Assembly (NCBI GenBank): GCA_039707465.1
Contig: CM077643.1
Location: forward strand, 326,266,919 to 326,330,918
From: Rhabdophis nuchalis
Taxonomy: Eukaryota; Chordata; Lepidosauria; Squamata; Natricidae
Direction of reading: 5' to 3'
DNA: 64,000 nt
The notes beneath the pieces were generated by a model. That model made no database searches. It worked only from the letters and a program-made list of their open reading frames with translations, and was not told the DNA's origin. A program made the translations under genes and the position numbers. This document shows positions 11,471 to 34,807 of the stretch, piece by piece. Position 1 is the first letter of the stretch, and the number at the start of each line of letters is the position of its first letter.

Positions 11471-11861
11471 CATGTAGTGAGTTTCTGTGAAAAGTTGATA
11501 CTACCTTTATTATGTAAAGTGGACTAGCTCAGGCTTTAATGGCTCATTGACAAAGGGGGAAGGGGAGGAAGCTGCAGGGAGCTATTCTGTCTTTAAAATA
11601 TGTTTCTCCCTTTTCACATCCAGGGAAATGTAATATTCTCTTTTAAATATTTCCTAGGATATTTCATTTTTTCTGGGAGAGGGCTGGGTGATAACTTTCT
11701 ACACCAGCTTTGGGTTGGATTAGAAGAGCTCAAAGTTCCCTCACAACTGTAAGATTTTAAGTTTCCAAAGAGCCTCTATCACTCTCTGCATAATGTGGGG
11801 TGGTTGATACAAGCCAGTATTTGGAAATACTGAAAAGAATTGAGCCAATACATTGACTCAG

Positions 11862-12115
11862 CATGTTGTTGTTAGTTACGAAGTCGTATCTGACCCATCG
11901 CGACCCCATGGACAACCTTCCTCCAGGTCTTCCTGTCCTCTACCATCCTCCGGAGTCCATTTAAGCTCACGCCTACTGCTTCAGTGATTCCATCCAGACC
12001 AAGGGACTCGCAGGAGTCTTCTCCAGCACCATAGTTCAAAGGCCTCAATTCTTTGGCACTCAGCCTTTCTTATGGTCCAACCTTCACAGCCATACATTGC
12101 AACTGTGCAACTCTG
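11862..12115 (-). mobile_element. BovB/RTE LINE 3' region fragment
   Basis: Contains the reverse complement of BovB-type 3' sequence: TCGCGACCCCATGGACAACC, then CTTCCTGTCCTCTACCATC, ending near CAGCCATACATTGCAACTG. A longer 3' segment than the copy at 4408. Confidence 0.7.
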
Positions 12116-14361
12116 TAAGGGAGCTAAAAAGTAATGTTCCAGCCTTTCCTAACCTGGTTTTCAGTAGTTCCGAGGAGTAACAAATGTTGCAACTGTTGTG
12201 GCCAATTGCTAGAAACGCATAGCTTCTGATAAGTTACATGTTAATTCCCCATCCCTTTTAAGAGTAGGTACCATCAGTTCCTATTTCTCAGTAACTCTCC
12301 CCCCCCCCCCCCCCATCACGCCTGTGTCAAACTAGTATTATTTGGGCTAAACTGGGGGCATCTATTTTGGATTTAATTTGAATGCATTCAGATATAGGCA
12401 TTTTAACAGCTGGGCTCTTGAATGCTAGGCTTGCCACGCATGATGATTCATTTGCTTTGACAGTACCGCTCCAGGTAATTGTTTGCTCTCACTCCATCTT
12501 CAGCTTTCTAAATACATGTGGATTAACCATAAGCAGCACAGGCTGCTGCAATGGCCACCAGATTCAACTTGTGTATTCTCAGTGTTATCATTGCTGGGAA
12601 TCCTGAAAGGGGCTGAACATGGCTTCTGTACTGTTATTAAATTCATGACTTTTATATAACGCCACATCTTTTTTATTCATTGTCCAACCTGACTGTGATT
12701 GCTTCCCATTCACTGGCAAATTAGCAAGTTAGCTCCTGTTCATCTGATAAATCCCTCCAGGAAAAAGGCCTTGTGAACCAGGTGGACCAAGGAGTGAAGA
12801 CTATCATCTTGTAATTTTCACAGTCACTCTTCATACACTTTGACTCTATCCATGCTGATCAGTATTAGGTGTTTTGTGTCACTTTCAAATGCTAATTACA
12901 TCCAGGAGGCCTTGCAGACTCAAACCCACCTAAGATACAATGATCTTTAAAAGCCTTGGTTTGATCATGAATACCTTGAAGATCGGGCCAGACCAATCAA
13001 AGATTTTAGAGTATACAAAGACAGCAGATTATATTTGCAAGAAATTGTCTTCGAAATGAAAAAAAAGTTTACAAAACTCTTCTTGAAAAGATAAAATGGA
13101 AGAGGCTCAGGGAGGTAACTAGTAGATTGTTCAGTTTACAAAACAAAACAATTCCACCTTTTTTGGCACTTCATTGCTCCCTGGTTTCCAAAAGTCTCTG
13201 TTAATCATGCTTGATTGCTTCTTGAAGTACCGGATGAAGTATTTTTACACCATGTGTACAGATGCAATAGAGTCCACTCTTGTTAGATCTCTGCAGTGGT
13301 GATCTCCTATCAAGATGATCAAACCACATTTTGCAATTCAACAACAGCAAAGCAACCAGAGAGGAGCATGGGAGAAGAACCAGAGATTCTTCTCCCACGC
13401 AAAGTATTCAGCAAATCTCTCTTGCCTGTCCAATTTTACCCACTCCAGCTATAGGATTTTGCCATCTTTATTATCAGAATGGCATCATCACAGCACAAAG
13501 GCAACTGTGCCCCACCTGCTGGTTGAAATAGAAACAGATTTCCCCCTTTTATTGTCCTTTCTATTTGGTGTGACAAGCTGACCCAAACACTTTCATTTCC
13601 CTGTTTTCTGGCATTAGCCACTGTCTTTCGTCCCACTTCACTTGTGGAAAAATAGGCGGAGGGAGCATTATTCTTTTGCTTACACAATGACAGGCAGGAT
13701 ACCAATTTAATAAATTCTCACACACCCTTTCCTCTTCTTAGCTGATAGTTGTTGTTGCTGCAACCACCATCACGGATCAAACTATTTAGCAAGACTCACT
13801 ACTTCCCTGCAAGCTCTTGGTTATCTTCCCTGCAAGCCCTTGGTTATCTTCAGTGGGTTCCCTGCAAGCTCTTGGTTATCTTCAGTGGGTTTATCTCTTC
13901 TTTCTCTCCCCCCCCCCCCATTCCCCAGCATGTTTTGGTCTGTGATTGTAAAATAGTAAACATAAAATTAAAATACAAGGGCACACCCATGTTGCTTTCT
14001 TAAGCAAACTGATTGCTGTAGTCCATCATTACAATTTTATGGGACATGTTTTTAACTTCCCAAGAAAAGCTCTAGGATTGGGGTTTTCTAATGATACAAA
14101 GTCCCACCTTACTTCACTTTTTCAAGATCAGCTAAGATCAGCTAGATGCTAGGTGTTGCCATCTACTGCAACATAATGCCCGATATGCAAATATTACTTC
14201 TACTTTCTAGGGGAAAGCAGGATTTTGTTTGATGCTACATAAGGTTAATTACACTTCTGTTGTGACTAGCCTGTGGAGCTCAGATTACTACCAGCATATA
14301 TTCATTCATCATTTGTGTTCTAGCTATGTATTCTGGTAGTTTGCAATTATGGAAAGTGAAA
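12116..14361. other. intergenic sequence with homopolymer tracts
   Basis: No supported gene. A C-run lies at 12299-12314 and another at 13909-13918. A small minisatellite is at 13805-13891. Confidence 0.35.
13805..13891. repeat. minisatellite, about three units
   Basis: CCCTGCAAGCTCTTGGTTAT-type unit repeated; the last two units are 32 bp with a CAGTGGGTT ending and the first is about 23 bp. Confidence 0.8.
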
Positions 14362-14369
14362 GTTTTGAA

Positions 14370-14595
14370 CAGTGGTAGTCAACTTGGTCCCTACTGCCCA
14401 CTAGTGGGCGTTCCAGCTTTCATGGTGGGCAGTAGGGATTTCATCTGATACTGAAGCGCTTTCCTTTTTTAAATTTAATTGACTTCCCTACTTTATAAAT
14501 CAACATTATTGTGGACCTGGTAGGCGGTAAGAAAATTTTACTACTAACAGAGATACAAAAGTGGGCGGTAGGTATAAAAAGGTTGACTACCCCTG
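14370..14595. mobile_element. hAT MITE, copy 2
   Basis: Same family as 9570-9789. Ends CAGTGGTAGTCAACTTGG and AGGTTGACTACCCCTG form terminal inverted repeats. 8-bp flanks GTTTTGAA (14362-14369) and GTTTAGAA (14596-14603) differ at one position. Confidence 0.85.
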
Positions 14596-14603
14596 GTTTA
14601 GAA

Positions 14604-16334
14604 GGAAAACATTTAAGAGACTGCAGTTTTGCGTAACACTTGAGACGCTTTGTCTTGTGATTATGTAGAAGTTTTTTTAATGGGGGAGGGGGGATTAAAA
14701 TCACAGCATTATCTGAAGTCTCCCTAGACCTGAATTAGCAGGGAGGGTTGATGTCTGTGAGGTACTTCTTAGTACCTTACATTCTTGGCAGAAAGGCCTC
14801 CTTCAGCTTTTGTGAGGGTCAGATAAGGCAGCCCAAGTGAAGCAAAATGACTTCTTCACTTTTCCCTTAGAATAGAGATGGCAATGTTGCTTTGCAAAGT
14901 CTCTTTGTGTGGGTGCTTTGCTTGAATCCTCCTTGGATAGCTGCACAATTATGATAGCCATTGATGCATTTCTAACTTTAAGTAATTTAAGTTAGTGGTA
15001 ATCTCTACACCTTGATGTATAAAGAAACAGCGCTCAATTGGTCTGTGCTCAATTTCCCATCATTCAGCTTGACTCAATGATCTTAATTCTTTTATTGTTG
15101 AAAAATCAATCTTCTCCTAACCATCATTATACACACCATTGTCCCCCTCCCCCTTGGAAGAAAGGCACAAATGGTGCCTTGGTCCACAAAAGGTCGTTGC
15201 TACTGTTGCTCCTGCTGGATGGGATAAGAAGAAACATTCTTTCCTGTGCATGCCAGAAATGCTTCCCAGGAAACTGGAGACTATGGTCAGGTCCCAGCTG
15301 GCCTCTAAGTATGGTACAAGCATGTCTTGGCTACCTTTTTATTAATTCCACAGTTGAGACTAGTTTCAATTGTCCTTAACTATTTCAGTACTAAAATATT
15401 TCCTCACTGCTGCCAGAAATTCTAAAGCATGCCAAATCTCATATGCTGTGCTGAATGTGGAAACAACCCAAGGACTATTACCGGTATTAATTCAACTTAT
15501 GTAACCACCCTTTTTACCAAGGTGAAGCTAAGTGGCATACAGAAATTAAAACTACCATGCAGAGGAAAACCCACAACTCTTATAAGGAACAGCCAATACT
15601 CACACCAGAGCCAAAACACCAGTGCCTACTTCAAATCTGGATGCTACATAACAATACAATCGAAAGATTTAATTTGTGAGTACTGATTTTTTGTTGTATG
15701 AAATACTTTTTATTTGTAAAGTCCCAATTAAAAATGATCCCAGTTATTTCACTGAAATTCCCATAAATCAAAATGTTTTTATTCTAAAGCTACCTAGCTG
15801 CGAGAACAATGGCAGTCCCATGGCCTTAATAGATGTTGTTGTTATATTGTTATTTGCCTATTTTGCAATCCTCAACTGATATGTATATATGGCAAATTCA
15901 ATAAAATCAGGTCACTCTTCATTTCACTTCAGCAATAACAAACTATTTCAGCAAAGAATCACTCAAGAGTTACTATCTAACCTACAATGTATTTGACATT
16001 GTTATCTGTAAATCAATTAAAGGTTCGTCAGGCAATAGTTAAGAATATTATTTCCATCCTGTGATCTCGAAACTCGTTTATATTTAAAATGGTTGCTTCC
16101 AAATGACACCCCAATTCAATTCCAGTGACTTTGCTCTTCACTAAAGCTGCATCACCTGCACTTTTCAAGGGCTTCAATACTCAGAAAAAGTCTTGGGGAA
16201 GAGGGCACAGAGGGCTACAGTGAGGAGAAAGGATAGAATATTCCCACTACAAAATATTTTGGGCAATTTCGTATCAATGGAGTTCAGCTGAAGCCATACT
16301 TACTTCTGCTTCGTTTCTTGGTTGCCATTCAGAG
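14604..16334. other. intergenic sequence, nothing recognised
   Basis: AT-rich, with short unsupported frames on both strands. No exon signature or repeat I can name. Confidence 0.35.
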
Positions 16335-16660
16335 GGTATAGGGGTGATCATGGGATGGGCGGGACTCAGCAATATGGTGCCTCAGCTTTCTAGCCATAAC
16401 ATCTATCAGCCAGTATGAAAACCAAGGCCATGTCGACACTTGTGGAAGTTGAGCGAGAACCTACATCTGGACTGATTGGCACATGTGACCTGAGAGAAAA
16501 AAGGAGGTGGGAAGATCTCATTCTTTTAATTTAAGTGCAAGATTAATTTAGAGCTAGCTTCACCTTTCCAAGTGCCGATGTGATGTATTCAATAAAAGAT
16601 CTCTTGAACCTGAACAAAGCATATGAGTCCTGACTTCTTTCCTGAGTTCATTACTTGGAA
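16335..16660 (+). repeat. possible LTR fragment
   Basis: An AATAAAAGATCTCTTGAACC polyadenylation-like segment (near 16590) is followed by CTGACTTCTTTCCTGAG and ends TTGGAACA just before the L3 LINE copy. This looks like the R-U5 end of an LTR, but no start edge or target duplication could be fixed. Confidence 0.3.
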
Positions 16661-16669
16661 CAATGACAA

Positions 16670-18492
16670 TGGATATATATCCGCACGAGGCAGATCTTGG
16701 TTGGGAGGAGTTTGACTCTGTTACTTCCGAGGATATGGACAGGTTACGTGGGCGACTGCGAGCCACCACATGTTTATTGGACCCGTGTCCTTCCTGGCTT
16801 GTACTGGCATCCTGGGAGGTGACACGAGGCTGGCTCCAGGAGGTTGTCAACGCTTCTCTGAGTGAGGGTTTCTTGCCTGCCTCCCTTAAAGAGGCCATGG
16901 TGAGGCCCCTCCTGAAGAAGCCCTCTCTGGACCCAGCTTTATTAGTCAACTATCGTCCCGTCTCCAACCTTCCCTTCCTGGCGAAGGTTGTAGAGAGTGT
17001 GGTGGCACAACAGTTTCCCCGTCACCTGGAGGAAGTTGATTATCTAGACCCGCGCCAGTCCGGCTTCCGGCCCGGGCATAGCACCGAGACGGCATTGGTC
17101 GCGTTGGTAGATGATCTCTGGAGGGCCAGAGATGGGGGTTGTTCCTCCATCCTGGTCCTATTAGACCTTTCAGCGGCTTTCGATACCATCGACCATGGTA
17201 TCCTATTGCATCGGCTGGGGGGGTTGGGGGTGGGAGGCACCGTTTTACGGTGGTTCTCCTCCTACCTCTCCGGTCGATCGCAATTTGTGTTGGCAGGAGA
17301 GCAGAGATCGACCTCGAGACCCCTCACATGTGGGGTGCGCCTCAGGGGTCGGTCCTCTCGCCTCTCCTGTTCAACACATATATGAAGCCACTGGGTGAGA
17401 TCATCCGTGGTTTTGGGGTAGAGTACCACTTCTATGCTGACGACACGCAGTTGTATATATCTACCCCCAAACCACCCCAACGATGCCGTAGCGGTGATGT
17501 GCCAGTGCCTGGAAGGCGTGCGGGCCTGGATGGGAAGTAACAGACTCAGACTCAACCCGTCCAAGACCGAGTGGCTGTGGTTTCCGGCCGCCCGATTCAA
17601 CTAGTTGACTCCATCACTGGCCATAGGGGGCGAACACCTTACCCCTGTGGATGGGGCGCGCAACTTGGGTGTCCTCCTGGATACCCGGCTGTCCATGGAA
17701 GATCAAGTGACAGCCGTGGCCAGGAGGGCATTTTACCAGGTTCGCCTGGTACGCCAGTTGCGCCCCTTATTGGATCGGGCTGCCCTTATTACACAGTCAC
17801 TCATGCCCTCGTGACATCCCGACTGGACTATTGTAACTCTCTCTACATGGGGCTCCCCCTGAGGTGCACCCGAAGACTTCAGCTGGTCCAGAATGCAGCC
17901 GCGCGAGCAATAATGGGGACCTCTAGGTTCACCTATATAACACCACTCTTGCACGAGCTGCACTGGCTGCCTGTCGTCTTTTGGGTGCGCTTCAAGGTGC
18001 TAGTTGTCATCTTTAAAGCGCTCCATGGCATGGGACCTAGCTATCTGCGGGATCGGATCCTGCCCCACACATCCTCCCGGCCGATTCGCTCCCACAGAGA
18101 GGGACTTCTCCGGGTGCCGTCCACTAGACTTTGTCAGCGGGCGACGCCCAGGGGAAGGGCCTTCTCTGTGGTGGGCCCAGCCCTCTGGAACGACCTTCCC
18201 CCCGACATCAGAACAACTACGGACCTCCACTCCTTCCGCCAAAAACTCAAAACATACTTTTTCTGCTTGGCCGGCCTAGGTTAGTCTCTACCTTTGGGGT
18301 GTTAGGGAATTTTAATGTTAGAACTTGGGGATTTTAGCGCAGGGATAATCCTAATTTAATTCGTTTTTATTCATTGTATTTATTGTATTTTTATAGTATT
18401 TTAATTTTTTCCCTGTGCACCGCTCCGAGTCCCCCTGGGGAGAGGATGCGGTATACAAAATAAATTTATTATTATTATTATTATTATTATTT
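16670..18492 (+). mobile_element. L3/CR1-type LINE, ORF2 with frameshifts
   Basis: Carries most of the reverse transcriptase and the C-terminal region: [30 protein letters not shown], then after a frame change near 17335 [14 protein letters not shown] and [11 protein letters not shown], then after more shifts SRLDYCNSLYMGLPLRC and GRAFSVVGPALWNDLPP. At least three frame changes make it non-functional. The 3'UTR ends GGTATACAAAATAAATT and an (ATT)n tail at about 18465-18492. Confidence 0.9.
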
Positions 18493-21084
18493 AGTTATTT
18501 GGTTTATAATTATTTAGTTATTTGGTTTATAATAATTAAAACTATAATGCAGTTTGAAACTTAAGCAACCTACTGTATCAGACTAAACACACACCAACCC
18601 TGTTCACTGATCATCCTAGAGCCATTATTAAGTTGAAATTAGGAATTCCATTTCAGGAACTTTGTGACATTGAAAGAGATAAAAGAAAAAAAAGCCCACC
18701 TGTCAAGCCAGATGATTAGCAAAAACAATTAAAGCCCAGGAAAATCAACCATTAGTAATTAATTCAAAGTGGGTTTCCCTTCTTAGGGGGAGGGCAATCT
18801 CTGTGGGCCCAGAAAGCAGGAGCTTGGATTTGAACAGTAAGCTATGATTTGTAATATAGAATGCTATATTTTACAGACTGTGTACAATTGTTTTGGGTGT
18901 GTTTGTATAAGATCCTGGGCTGGAGGGAGCAACTTTTTGTCTCTTTGGAAAATAATTGCCCATTCTTCCTCTCTTCAATTTTCTTCTAGGCCTGTAACAT
19001 ATAGATAAATCACAAATATCTAACAAATTGTTTGTTCTGGAAAAGGGATGTAGCCTCCAATGTACATCTTACTTCTTGTGAAGGAAATCAGGAGCAGAGA
19101 GTAAAATGGCTGGTGGCTGCATACTTAGCCAACCAACCAATAGCACAGGAACTATGGAAGAAAGGTTGAGAGGCCCCTTGTGGGAATCAGGAGAGGACCA
19201 AGCCATCGCATTCTGTGTAGTCTGTCTTAGGCGTTGAAATTTAATTTGCTAGAAAATTAATTCAACCAGTATCTGTTATTTTCACACTTTTTAAAGGAAT
19301 AACAATTAAATCCATCCTGAAAGATCTGAGAACAGTGATCCAATGAGAAAAATTAGTAATGACTGAGATGCAAAAGCCTATTGCTTATAGTGGATAATCA
19401 TTAACACCGATAACATAATCAGTTTATAACATGAACACTGCTAGCAACCTGATAACCATGCTGCACAGATCAAGTTAATAAACTGAGAGATCTTAAACCT
19501 CTCTCTGACATTGAGACACTAAATCAGACTGTAGTTCTTATTCAACATCAATATATCACAAGGAATGAACTTATACAGTAGTACATATAGGAATACTCTG
19601 ATTCAAGAAATCTAACGGAGAGCTGAAGAGCCAACAACAACTTTCAGTTTTAAGGATTTAAAATAGTATAAAATATGTAGCAGTGATTAAACCTTTATTT
19701 AATAAACAAGGCAGTAATAAATGATAAAAAGTGAAATAAAGAATGCCTAGATAGAAAATGGCAAAATAGACTGGGCATAAACACAATATGCAGGAAGAGA
19801 GCTAAAGACTTAAGAGACCATAAAAGTCAGATGTCTGAAATACTTGTTATGCTGCACAGTGTTATGCAAGAAATAAAATCTGATTTCTACATTTTGTGGT
19901 AAATCTCTGTACAAGTTGCAGCAGTTGGTTAAATGATCAAAACTCAAATTGCTGCAAACAGCAGAAAAAGTAATAGGAAAATAGCAATTTTTAACAATTT
20001 ACATTTTTCTATGATGAATTCTATGATAGAATTCAAAATTATTGTGATAAAAATGGGAGTAAATAAATAAGCCTGAAATAAGTTTGCATGCAGAAGGGTC
20101 TGGGAATTTTACTCAGTTCTGCTTCACAAAACGGAGTTCCAGGCTTAGTATTCTTTACTTCTAAGTGCCTGTCTTTTGCATTGCCCTTTGGTAGGCAATG
20201 AGCATGAAATCTGTTTGTGCTCTTGCAACAGAGTGTAGGGAAAATATTACAGTTGCCACTATGAAAAACCAATAGTAAATTAAATGTAGAATTCAAAAGT
20301 GGTTTTCATTTAGACGCAAGTCACATATTCCTGCAGCCAGATTTTTGATTCTCAATGATATTGTTCTACATTTATTACAGGAAAGCATCCAATATCTAAT
20401 ATGATTATTCTATAATATATGGCTGAAAGAGTCTCAATTAATTTACATCGAAAATCAGAATGTCATCTTATGTGTGTCGATAACATGGTAATAGAGATAG
20501 ACAAGTTCTATCTGTCAAATCCAGGAGGCAGTTATCTTAATTCAAGATGATGTTACTTCCAGGTACCTTGATCTAAAGACCCTAGGCAACTTTCAGAGAA
20601 TGAAGGAAAATGTATGACATTCTAATAAAAATACAATCAAATGTCAGGTCTACTGATTTCCCTTTCTGAGCAACAAGCTGAAATCTGTTGACATTGTCCT
20701 CCCCATCCCTTTTGACTGCTAAAAAAGCAGGCTTACACATGAACGTACCAGGTACATTTTTAATGCCGTAGCTTTGTGTTTTTCAAAAATGAGCAAGGGG
20801 TGTGCATGTTTGAACTTTGCAGTCTGTGTATATACAACTTTATTTGCATTGACATTAATGATATTTTTATAACTCAATATGGTGCGTTTATAAAATGAGT
20901 TTATCAAAATACACTAGTTTAATAAATAAGTCCAGCCAAACCACCCTACTCAGAGTTAAAATTAACTTTGGCAGGCTTAAATGTGGTACACAGTCCATCA
21001 TGACTTTTATGCTTATTCTTTTACTCTTCCCTACCCCCAGATGCCCATCTTTTGACTAAGGAAGTGGCATTCCTGATAGATTTC
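18493..21084 (-). other. TOMM20: TOMM20 3' flank and probable 3'UTR
   Basis: Sequence downstream of the TOMM20 stop on the minus strand. Candidate AATAAA signals (TTTATT on the plus strand) lie at 20839-20844 and 19694-19699 among others; which is used cannot be decided from sequence. No other gene seen. Mammalian TOMM20 has a long 3'UTR, so most of this stretch may be transcribed. Confidence 0.45.
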
Positions 21085-32210
<11,126 letters not shown>

Positions 32211-32274
32211 GGATTCGCACGAGGTTCCCCGTTTAACTATAGGAAAGTTGGTTGCGTGGACGGGCTCATCCATT

Positions 32275-33275
32275 CATTCAGTTTGTCTCTCATGTACAAG
32301 AAAACAGGAATAAGAACTGTAGGAAGGTACTGGAAAACCCATTTTAGAAATTAATAAATATATAAGGGCAAGAGCCATAGCCAGGAGAAAATCATACACG
32401 TAGCCAAAAGGGGTTGAGTATAATCACAAAAGGAAATTTAGTATAAAGGATTAAGAATAACCAAAGCACAGGAAAACCCTGAGTCTGGTGATAACCACTA
32501 GACATAAAATCTAATCAAAGGCAAGACAAAGATCATAACGATTTACCTAAAGCTGACATCTACTCACAGGAAACACCCTTCCTTGCCTTCTCTGACAGGA
32601 TTAACCCCAAGGACCAGACACCAGCCGAACAGAATCAACATCACAGCAATTATCCCAAATAAATAAATCTTTGTTAATTAGAAACGTACATAAAGACCTC
32701 AAAGGAGGGAAACTGTATAAAGGTGGGAAACCAATTCATATATGGTGTCCTGCAGACCCGGGAACAACAGAGCTGTGTCTTGTCCTTCCCATCTTTTCTT
32801 TCCTTTAATAAAGCTCATAACTTCCAGGCAGCTGTCTTCACGAAATTCTCTTTTAGCGTCGGTGGTGATTCCCAGCTGGGAACAACCCTGAACTCTTTAC
32901 TTCCAACAGAACACAGGAAATGGATACAAATAAATGGGACAGTAGGACAGGGACATTAGGCAGGCTGGTGCACTTATGCACGTCCCTACTGACCTCCTAG
33001 GAATGGGGAGAGGTCAACACTAGACAGTTTAAGGTTAAAGTTATGGGGGTTTGAGAATGTAACAACAGTCAGAGCATTCCAGGCATTGACCACACTTGCT
33101 GAAGTCGTATTTTCTGCAATCAAGTTTGGAGCCGTTTACCTTAAGTTTGTATGTTGTGTGATTGTGTATTATTGAGGTTGAAGCTGAAGTTGTAGCAGAT
33201 AATTTTGTGTACTACACTTGGATTAGACCATAGGCACCATAGTTCTAGGTTGTCCAAACCCTTGACATGGTGATC
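32275..33275 (-). mobile_element. LINE 3' fragment interrupted by an LTR
   Basis: Inverted copy of the LINE at 8810-9185: the body (about 32913-33275) matches through GCATTCCAGGC, TTTTCTGCAATCAAGTTTGG and the 3'UTR AAATAAATGGGACAGTAGG. The extreme 3' end (TTTGTC...CATGTACAAG, about 32282-32317) lies on the other side of the LTR. Confidence 0.7.
32318..32908 (+). mobile_element. solo LTR of an endogenous retrovirus-like element, 591 bp
   Basis: Begins TGTAGGAAGG and ends CTTCCAACA, flanked by the 4-bp duplication GAAC (32314-32317 and 32909-32912). A TATAAA box lies at 32716-32721 and an AATAAA signal at 32807-32812, in U3-R-U5 order. No internal sequence remains, as left by recombination between two LTRs. 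It points away from TOMM20 and starts about 360 bp upstream of the TOMM20 start codon. Confidence 0.8.
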
Positions 33276-34487
33276 AAAAACATGCAAATCAACCCATTGC
33301 CATCTATCAGCATTAAGTCAAAATTAATGCTGAATGATTTTTTTCCCAGTATCATCAGTGATAAACTGGAGCATACTAACGTGGGTGAAGAGAAACCTAT
33401 TCTAGTTTTGCAAGAACCAGGCCATAATTTTACGCTTTCTTTCTTTTTTTACATTTTATTAGAATACCCTGATCCCTCATAGCAATTACAATAAAAGGAA
33501 TCCCTACTACAAGATGCATGCTTTCTTCATGTTATGAATAGAAAACGGCAATTAATATTAAATACAGGGTTTGAAAAAGGCAAAAAATATCCATTGAAAC
33601 AAAATTAATATAGGTATAATCTGTTTTTTTCCATGGAGGAAAAGTCTCTAATCTTAGAATTCTGACACCATTAAATCACTGTCAGAATAATCCATAATCA
33701 AATAATGTTAATATAATTCATGTAGGAATAGAAAAAGAATATTGTCTAAAAGAAAAAATATTGATGACTGTTGAGGATTCACAAAACTTCCCATATCTGA
33801 TTGGAAGTTGAATAAATTCTTTTTTGCATTTATCCAACTTCAGTTCAACCTCAAAAGAAATACTTGTTTATATTGTACAACAATACTTCTTAAAGATTTG
33901 AAAGCTGCAGTATTAGATACTAAACGAAGGCTAAATAGCCTTTATTCCCTACGCAATCTCTTCAAAAGAATATATAATTACATAACATCACAGCCAGCAA
34001 TGTGAAAGTTGGGGATAATCAGATTAGATTAACAAATGGCCAAGTTATTATAAAAAATTACTGAATGCACAGAAAGACCTGCACTCTATTTACCAATAGC
34101 AATTAACACAAATACTGCAGGTACTTTTGTACAGGGCCAACATGAAATAATTTAAAATTTTTCCGGTGTAAGCTTTAAACCACTCTCCAATTTATTTGTA
34201 ATATTAATGTACACATATTTAACAAAAAGGACAAATAAACATTACAAAGAACACAATTGTAAATAATTAATTGCCTGTTATAAGAACCCTTTAAGAAAGG
34301 CTTTCTGGTATTATTTACATTGTAAGGATAATAGATGAAAGATATTAAAATAGTCATAAATTTCTAGTGTGACGTTTTTAATTTATCTTCCAATGTTACC
34401 TTTGCAAATTAATTTAGATGAGCTTCTAAATTGTGAAAGTGGAGATAAAATATGTAAGACTTCCAAAACATTGTCTATGTGATAAAT
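33276..34487. other. spacer between TOMM20 and RBM34
   Basis: AT-rich, with no exon or nameable repeat. The RBM34 poly(A) signal lies at its right edge. Confidence 0.4.
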
Positions 34488-34493
34488 TTTATT
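34488..34493 (-). terminator. RBM34: RBM34 polyadenylation signal AATAAA
   Basis: AATAAA on the minus strand, 39 nt after the stop codon, giving a very short 3'UTR if used. Confidence 0.6.
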
Positions 34494-34531
34494 TAAAAGT
34501 ATCTTAACATTACAAAAATATCTTAACACTA

Positions 34532-34807
34532 TCATTTGGGTTTCCTCATTTTCATGCTGTTTTTTGATTTTGATTTTTTGCTCTTTTTCATGGGGTCTGC
34601 CTTTTCACCAACAAAAGAATTAGAAGATCCTTCTGGTTTTTTTAGAGAAGTAGTCTTTGTGTATTTCAATCGAACAGAGCTCTTTGCATTTTTGTTTGAT
34701 TTCTTCTGTTCTTCTTTCTCTCTTTTTACACAACGTTGCACTCTTAGCTTTCTTCCTTGTAATTCAGATTGGTTTAATTTCAGAGCAAGGTGTACAGCGT
34801 CTATGGT
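34532..34807 (-). CDS. RBM34: RBM34 coding exon 11 with stop
   Basis: 276 nt from TIDAVHLALKLNQSEL through GRKLRVQRCV to a Lys/Ser-rich tail and a TGA stop at 34534-34532. Acceptor CCCTAAAG. Confidence 0.95.
   Translation of the reverse strand, partial: TIDAVHLALKLNQSELQGRKLRVQRCVKREKEEQKKSNKNAKSSVRLKYTKTTSLKKPEGSSNSFVGEKADPMKKSKKSKSKNSMKMRKPK

Noticed and set aside
13315..13705. Overlapping short frames on both strands
   Set aside because: No homology, splice context or codon pattern to support a gene.
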